From Treponema sp. (GTDB lineage: Bacteria; Spirochaetota; Spirochaetia; Treponematales; Treponemataceae), in the NCBI GenBank assembly GCA_016297805.1, contig JAEDFX010000019.1, positions 1-29,621 on the forward strand: DNA of 29,621 nt, read 5' to 3'. A program made the position numbers and the translations under genes. The number at the start of each line of letters is the position of its first letter. The first letter of the stretch is position 1. The notes beneath the pieces are model-generated. The model saw nothing but the letters and a program-made list of their open reading frames with translations, searched no databases and was not told where the DNA came from. Below, in pieces: positions 28,001 through 29,621 of this stretch.

Positions 28001-29297
28001 TACAGGTAGTGAACAGCCACATGATGGTTCTATCGAAAAAGGTACTGCTGCAACTGTAAAATATACTGGTTCAACAAAAGGTAGCATAGGAACAGATAAC
28101 AAGTTATTTGCAATATGGGGATCTGATACGAATATGGTTTATGATGAAGTATATGGAGGTACACGTTCTTATTCATTAATTGGAGATCAGTCATCAGGTT
28201 TCTTCTATGGACCACCAACACAAACAGATATTGCTGTTGTAGGAGATCGAGTATTCTATGCAATACTTGATAATGGTGTAAAAGATGCAAATACATTCGG
28301 TTCAGGTTTATATTTGACTCGTGAAGGTAAAAAAATGAAGAACCAAGAGGATGGAGGACAGATTGCTCAGGTTGAAAAACAATCTATGTTAAATCAGTTC
28401 AGAAATCCTAAACTAGCAGGATGTTTAGCAACATCTTCAACAGGTTCAGGTAATTCTTGTTATATGTATATGACATACTATGACTATAAAACTCATTGTC
28501 TGAAATATGCTCATATAGAATATGTTCTGAATGAGGATTCGAATAATTGGACTGATGCTATAAAATATTTTACAGGAAGAAATAAATCAACTGGATTATC
28601 TGGATCAATCGTAATAGCAGGTGAAGACTCTATATCGTCAACAAATGATGTAGGAACTTGGTCTGATGTTAAAGTTGATATGTCAACAGGAACACCAATT
28701 CCTGTAGTTACATATTACAATAAAACTGCTGGTAAATTGTATATTGTGAGGGCAACAAATACTATTCCTACAAAATCATCAGATTGGGGAATTCCAATAG
28801 AAGTATCTAGTCCAGCTAATGTAAAAGACTTTGGTCGTTATGTAAGTATGGAAATGGGTTCAAATGGTGACTTATTCATTACAGCACAGGATGCGGATAA
28901 TTCAAGACTATATTACATGCATTATACATTTACAAAGGCTGAATCTGGTAATGGAGGAACTTATACTAGAGATGTAATAAATTGTATTGATGCAGTAAAT
29001 GGTGCTGGTCGTTGGACAGATATAAAACTTATAGATTCAACAAAAATTGGTAAAGAAGCAGGACCAGTAATTATTCATCAGGATCCGACAAAACTAAATA
29101 CAAAGAATGCTTTGAAACTCTGTACGTTGAACGGTGAAAATTGGGATTCTATGTATGTTCCTTCTAAATTTGAACCGGAAGATACTAAACTAAGCTTAGT
29201 ATTATCAGCTTTAGATCCTGATAATGTAACAGATGCTGTTGCGGTTGGGTATAATTCGAATAACCTTTGTATTGACTTCCTCCGCGACGAACAGTAA
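16080..29297 (+). CDS. Giant Ig-like repeat lipoprotein (about 4,405 residues)
   Basis: I chose the ATG at 16080 because it gives a compact lipoprotein signal peptide (MKKRYSNY, hydrophobic core, LMFSSC with Cys at residue 23) and GAGAG lies just upstream; the ATG at 16068 would add four residues. After the lipid-anchor cysteine come some 20-25 Ig-like domains up to about residue 3830, most closing with a version of TDKAGN and then VDxTAPxVxI. Near residue 3423 DLNGNGKFD looks like a calcium-binding loop. Residues about 3835-3930 resemble an IPT/TIG domain (IYPANGTANRS, then GEDMIIEGMNF). The last 400 residues repeat a WxD, P-V-x-Y-Y pattern like beta-propeller blades. The role is probably surface adhesion or ligand capture; no catalytic motif was recognised. 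The gene stands alone between its promoter region and a strong terminator. Confidence 0.85.
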   Translation: MKKRYSNYLALLLASVLLMFSSCEIGLGSAVDTEPPSVSLTQPTADSIVREAFVLTGAWSDDLSIGSVSIQFRDVNDASIIYGPFEATTENGEEETSGTWTCSINPSEYGIPDGTYVATATAYDEAEHSSETSTTFSIDNTPPLIVLESPSTTSISKPNSYGQIFTVTGKAADDSDVDSIDFIFYDKDGNEIHRKNISGVGTQLEVTVAQWGDDVYNKIYGNNKEAGTKEYYVGLVAYDGARKIPAVEGDKGNASTSFYLWDSLEAKIGTVKTSIGYKVMNGRSAATPDEYARWTSALNELKIERATFSLNPVNNPYFEVSRFEGFTAGRGNLDANEFTNKNTMVLNLYRGRDNKAVKVDTIGVYLKECDKAGNLIPNGNLITLLPAYTDRDGNVTSLISKEDHDNAITTVDSSYTMSFAVNNEVYTGIEFNKYYLVDVVGYDINNVNVYNPLSYGLKMVTTANQPVISMITPPSGGNIPKSASFKVSGYAKTTEDSVSIAVYNEEALGTPFASSTGIGSAVTIGAYNEQEGGFPFNFIIDTSSRTASGTNLPRIIIEVTSSSGLVSNLEVKIDPILPAIGEYSITPIINDTYVNGEITIKQAVSDNQMLRKAEYSLDDGNTWTSGSTSMLTIPVDTTKYTDKAKKIVKIRLEDTAGNTSEGNIALNIDQSTDKPVPFLSNVDDGIKTLQAIKDTTPKMNIFGTQSNNTINGSISDDDGIDYYKIIFDGNPYGGAKYGDTTNIPGNGKTSVTLSCKVPEVEGTYDLYVYVKDSKQDNTGNNTYEPKDVDGNSIKFATIAIDEGAPNFVITTTSGSLQAAEQACPVAGSWSDGTDIVIERCTSTDAGKTLTVEVSSETEGSSITINSNGTWSDTLPAETVGTDGCVRYYVATDKYGQKTQQPFVAKVDARAPSFKVTNVNGTAVSLNKDSDNHSAFAKTSGIFIVKGTVAEPDPDRIVNENEGSGLEDFVYYYITATPNEVSTANGAYVIDGNGKTWGKAGITKTTRETGNSENGEWTANIDISSGYDEGKDYILYIAAKDKARNISKILDNPSAKVILKPDATPPVFTDKDDTKDGIQALEISNKNIIKTTNEDITFTVTVKDEKTISGNAVQGSGVDTVKLYRNGVDTGLEATKSEDTYTFKIRSTELDTKLSAGTNVFTVRATDKVGNYDDCAAEEVNVDRTPPKVSISGVVPTVTKAGKTCVNGKVTVSGVATDETGLKEVRYFFGTVVSPYTAVTGQVVDASTDGTYKPYDIVVDTRNLHDKTTTKMTVVSVDKAGNISDIATRDLYVDQSTDLPVITPKSPLNDTAYAVTDIASGHNLFTTTGSISADISDDDGIRTIEVYVGDSKVDAATIDLSVDPPASYSASWTLSNLGVSTVGDYTIKINVIDSELNVSNATHVINIGIDDGAPTLELTTDADEEKKKDGIYYVNKDFKIDATVKDDYKLGTLTWNENNGSENHITVNTDSTQQTKTVNYTVKSTSSNTETNTTVSKKSVYTFTATDKFGQAEKKTLTYIYDLEKPAFTNVTYSKSAATDGAYYYDSGKSFTIKGMAKETGDKAFQSGLNSVEFIVYSGHHATYDEAKDAVTAKTATVVKDWQSTTGTSSWTAKLDSDSIKTEGEYTVFIRATDFAGNETIYATPIKVVADAAKPEIAITSVNSVDATAVDSYYTDSFVIGGTVTDTYLRSFDVSVEKGAAITTVKPTKLTGKTLITDTTGNETSVQPWSITVPKTDGEYEISIVAKDEINTTTYQAIKFAIDTSAPTFEITKVKNETVSIKKDSPEITRFGNTSDYFTIKGTVADAMKNSYASGVASNMYYIVKKTTDSLTYAIDNTWSSVPVKTDGTWEAPVLFSNFADGNACYVYFAVQDKAGNTSLESENPVNKIIVKIDQSAPTVSALTPVITDATTVFTVTATDGANGSGIKATSAVLKLDGVEYKDTEGHTITPSFTAGANAAADSTYKFTIDNTKANLNSGANSFTVTVTDEAGNPKTTSAVIINNDAPTITVVQDNASENSKAIDGANEYVYQNVSFNINGTIGISTNNKIKSVSWVDKDKNGNILGSGTLTAAAGPVTTTVDPTATDFASYEGKLVTRAFTVTNVYGQLKSASVNFVIDKTPPVAQNDFKVGGKSVTELSATDTWLKASALKVSGSYVENVSGINSVTVTLNDVENPVSVNSSNSSGTITYKFDSTISGFTEGKENVIKFDTVDKAKNTASTVIISGIKIDTTAPELTKTKNPTDGSGNENSLWYRKADETDWNEFKTSILTNKSKNIELQGAFSDKNGDLAVSGVSTIKIKVGTYEFDAKTVPTAGIGSDNFAGAATGKWQATLDFEKVNLATGSHTMSFEITDVAGNITKTNNGTIVVDADKPEAKINPITDADTDTDGTQVNKTISLVGTASDNNALKEVTAIQISSNYNAASPDSATWTELSKANAGENYTLAGTTNWTAANFDTTEFTDGTYYLRANVLDEAGNTGYSAILEIMINQDSDRPVIKIPTLNETNAFIQSETLMGTISDDDGITSFEYSEDGTTWTNIPVSSGSWKVTFAAGTHNMYFKVVDASTPAGTFITKIAGDDDDSLKRPFLTLGSTKNDNDTAISLSVDLKAPEFKTIKFNKSGTTPADGETVPSVPEDPDANSTWEAVSGKITYSPSEPYMYVKVVLEEDVLMHESDRDSVSSDITISLGSNLGIVTGGTFTRNKDTTKTPNEYTYLIGPIDLSTNIAAGDGTKTVTITAKDKSGRSTSSTFNVSTDKTAPTVSLNYPTADDKISGKVTLLGSFSDSTGISLTAGDIQYLIPTTAQQADSADLSDADWKNITVAGNLFASMKLAFESSSYTQPSAESGKDSLIYYATNTNYATLDSNGIVTLPIYFKTKDTVGNIAVDKSNSIVLDPDAGIPTVELSSHTDKAKTAGVVNLMGSASDDEKVESVKITKLEYTTKETIDEETTWETVSDTTVAGLVVTDKGTAEENGVIKCVGTTSWKASIDTSKLGSTITAIRVTVESFDENGTPSSKIHIDGTTKDTSVTRILVDKSVPKLESASIVGFASTPDSAITTPSFEKTYSSGMYISKNNAAKLYFKAVISDDSSVTGIYFTCNEGSAVSTTDKLEDGLGTKKYTVLLPIDMTNEGHIYATLEMLDGQHTDVTQNFSFYIDNTAPKMYSKSGDTYVSNDKINNTATLRLENNSGLVVNTENVVENSDGSYTFGDSVEEAGSGLAYVVYWFGKANSSGETNRVYNPMFNDGSNNNKTDIDGTTVKINSENLPVLVQTVTRSSATTVEYDGLSSNKNIRVGGLVKLGGSYHLIKEISENVVTLADSIDTSYKDAEFVYAQVVDHAVTEGFDSTAETGVSNDDGDGMVEMVKQTGTTYKWSSSILSDKIEDGPAEIHVTVFDAAGNVNSGYVKTSIQNNRPRISRVFLGTDLNGNGKFDYYSPNATGAVLSTDKRDATANGTEFGELSFYSALSTDGKLQGNVTIDSSSFVVSGDFLVLPEIVGGNGTLKYNYMVADTEAAATSTTVGTGTAALKDLSTTAEELKLQKRSDSKQDVSGTGGLLGTSNIFDGYNYSKTATKYDETNHKGTKSGSLKGLVIEKADLTTHESWTTEDGKKNKFFAFTFWDETGVSDGLTQGKDTLNAVLKVPVVVNVVDDVKPTANIKPFYWNSKEDSSFVYDENGNPQGHIDIDDGTGTTNPGVAGRVYVEGTAKDETRLGALYFTEPDGKVYKIAEYNGDAWLNTSSGVAEDGIQASWTNIKNVWVETITEPSQAGHEVAWKVEIDMTPNGIATDNTVDITAKDAASKVNTSDASLAQTIDPEKKAGGALTSHYIMDFVPYIKSIYPANGTANRSRLGKYSVRAGEDMIIEGMNFAKDASYTVNFYKTNTSEEGGVQGAKDAGGVTTLTGTIEKNGQITIKAPNYSRYVEVVVSDVATKNNTNTNGGYNIEAGFGAASANNNGTNFWTDDRYVSVWKVGTTFTGSEQPHDGSIEKGTAATVKYTGSTKGSIGTDNKLFAIWGSDTNMVYDEVYGGTRSYSLIGDQSSGFFYGPPTQTDIAVVGDRVFYAILDNGVKDANTFGSGLYLTREGKKMKNQEDGGQIAQVEKQSMLNQFRNPKLAGCLATSSTGSGNSCYMYMTYYDYKTHCLKYAHIEYVLNEDSNNWTDAIKYFTGRNKSTGLSGSIVIAGEDSISSTNDVGTWSDVKVDMSTGTPIPVVTYYNKTAGKLYIVRATNTIPTKSSDWGIPIEVSSPANVKDFGRYVSMEMGSNGDLFITAQDADNSRLYYMHYTFTKAESGNGGTYTRDVINCIDAVNGAGRWTDIKLIDSTKIGKEAGPVIIHQDPTKLNTKNALKLCTLNGENWDSMYVPSKFEPEDTKLSLVLSALDPDNVTDAVAVGYNSNNLCIDFLRDEQ
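16170..27560 (+). repeat. Array of degenerate Ig-like domain repeats inside the giant gene
   Basis: Successive units of about 90-110 codons share a closing motif (ATDKVGN, SVDKAGN, VQDKAGN, VTDEAGN, ITDVAGN, VLDEAGN, VFDAAGN and others) followed by D-x-TAP or D-x-TPP, which starts the next unit. I count 20-25 closings by eye. The repeats are similar in protein but not as DNA, so they are old duplications. Two units are closer relatives: 18810-19260 and 21375-21770 share the order VNGTAVSLNKDS / VKNETVSIKKDS and then a VKGTVAE / IKGTVAD segment. Confidence 0.8.
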
Positions 29298-29313
29298 TTA
29301 ATTGTTAAAAACT

Positions 29314-29352
29314 ACAGGCCTGCCGGTAAATCGGCAGGCCTGTTTCTTTTTA
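29314..29352. terminator. Bidirectional terminator after the giant gene
   Basis: ACAGGCCTGCCG (29314-29325) pairs perfectly with 29332-29343 across a six-base loop. T-rich sequence follows on the plus strand (TTTCTTTTTAT), and on the minus strand the stem is followed by AGTTTTTA, so it can also end the convergent gene at 29366. Confidence 0.9.
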
Positions 29353-29365
29353 TGTTTGCTGTATG

Positions 29366-29621
29366 TTATTTTTCCAGCTGGGCAGCAAGTTCTTTTACGT
29401 GTTCAAGAGGAATACGAATAGAGCTTGAAATTTCTTCTAATGAAAGCTTATTAAGTTTCAATAAAGCGATAGCATCTTCATCTGCTTTTTTGCTGGCTCC
29501 TCGTTCTTCACCCAAGAGAATATCATATGCACGCTGTCTTTCGTATTCCATGTATTTTTTCCTCAACAGAACGTTCTGTTTGGCGGTGTTCACTTTCTGG
29601 AGAATCTTTTTTGAGAGTTCG
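29366..29621 (-). CDS. 3' part of a probable Rpn/PD-(D/E)XK nuclease-family gene (partial)
   Basis: The frame is open to the right edge of the window, so the first codons visible (ELSKKILQKVNTAKQ) are internal and the GTG at 29593 need not be a start. The charged stretch LLRKKYMEYERQRAYDILLGE followed by a helix-turn-helix-like tail (KLNKLSLEEISSSIRIPLEH, ending VKELAAQLEK) resembles the C-terminal tail of Rpn-family recombination-promoting nucleases / PD-(D/E)XK putative transposases. The catalytic domain would lie outside the window, so the family call rests on the tail only. Confidence 0.5.
   Translation of the reverse strand, partial: ELSKKILQKVNTAKQNVLLRKKYMEYERQRAYDILLGEERGASKKADEDAIALLKLNKLSLEEISSSIRIPLEHVKELAAQLEK

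Noticed and set aside
16080..29297. Non-ribosomal peptide synthetase or polyketide synthase because of the gene size
   Set aside because: There are no adenylation, condensation or carrier motifs; the frame has a lipoprotein signal and Ig-like repeats throughout.

Overview
The window looks like a stretch of chromosome from a host-associated, flagellated spirochaete of the Treponema type. The pointers are low GC content, a flgM next to rsmI, a TrkA/TrkH potassium system, a type III pantothenate kinase, sugar ABC importers without their own ATPase, and a giant surface lipoprotein built from Ig-like repeats. The genus is an inference from content and style; there is no rRNA or other marker here to prove it.

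Layout. 1-48 is the tail of an unidentified gene. 49-250 holds four 47-bp tandem repeats, followed by a strong promoter and a long leader. 482-4827 is a tight co-directional run: coaX, an ECF transporter S component probably for pantothenate, trkA and trkH. 4802-5971 (minus) is a diacylglycerol-kinase-family lipid kinase. 6056-7537 (plus) is a histidine-kinase-type ATPase fused to a degenerate HDOD domain, diverging from the lipid kinase. 7557-9544 (minus) holds a TrmH/SpoU RNA methyltransferase and a metal-ligand-less relative of iron alcohol dehydrogenases. 9624-10640 (minus) is rsmI followed by flgM and a terminator. 10641-11030 is a divergent intergenic region with a 35-bp hairpin related to the first repeat array, a consensus promoter and a LacI-type operator-like palindrome. 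11031-14632 is a sugar ABC importer (binding protein, attenuator, two permeases, no ATPase). 14702-15919 (minus) is a membrane-anchored solute-binding-like protein. 16080-29297 is one 13.2-kb gene for a giant lipoprotein. The window ends in the 3' part of a probable Rpn-family nuclease gene (minus).

How the parts fit. The first operon pairs vitamin uptake with its first metabolic step (pantothenate import, then phosphorylation) and adds potassium uptake. The second half is devoted to the cell envelope: an inducible carbohydrate importer whose binding protein is set apart from the permeases by a leaky terminator, then a divergent pair consisting of an anchored binding-protein-like molecule and a giant Ig-like lipoprotein. 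A joint role of these last genes in surface capture of a glycan is only a hypothesis.

Most notable observations: (i) four genes (trkA, the lipid kinase, the ATPase-HDOD gene, rsmI) have a -10 box ending six to eight bases before the start codon and no Shine-Dalgarno sequence, which predicts leaderless mRNAs, while the other genes have good ribosome binding sites; (ii) a 47-bp repeat whose core occurs in both orientations, with a relative in a long hairpin 10 kb away; (iii) the 4.4-kilo-residue lipoprotein with a higher-order repeat and a non-repeated C-terminal head; (iv) a block of atypical glutamine codon use that spans 14702 to about 17890.
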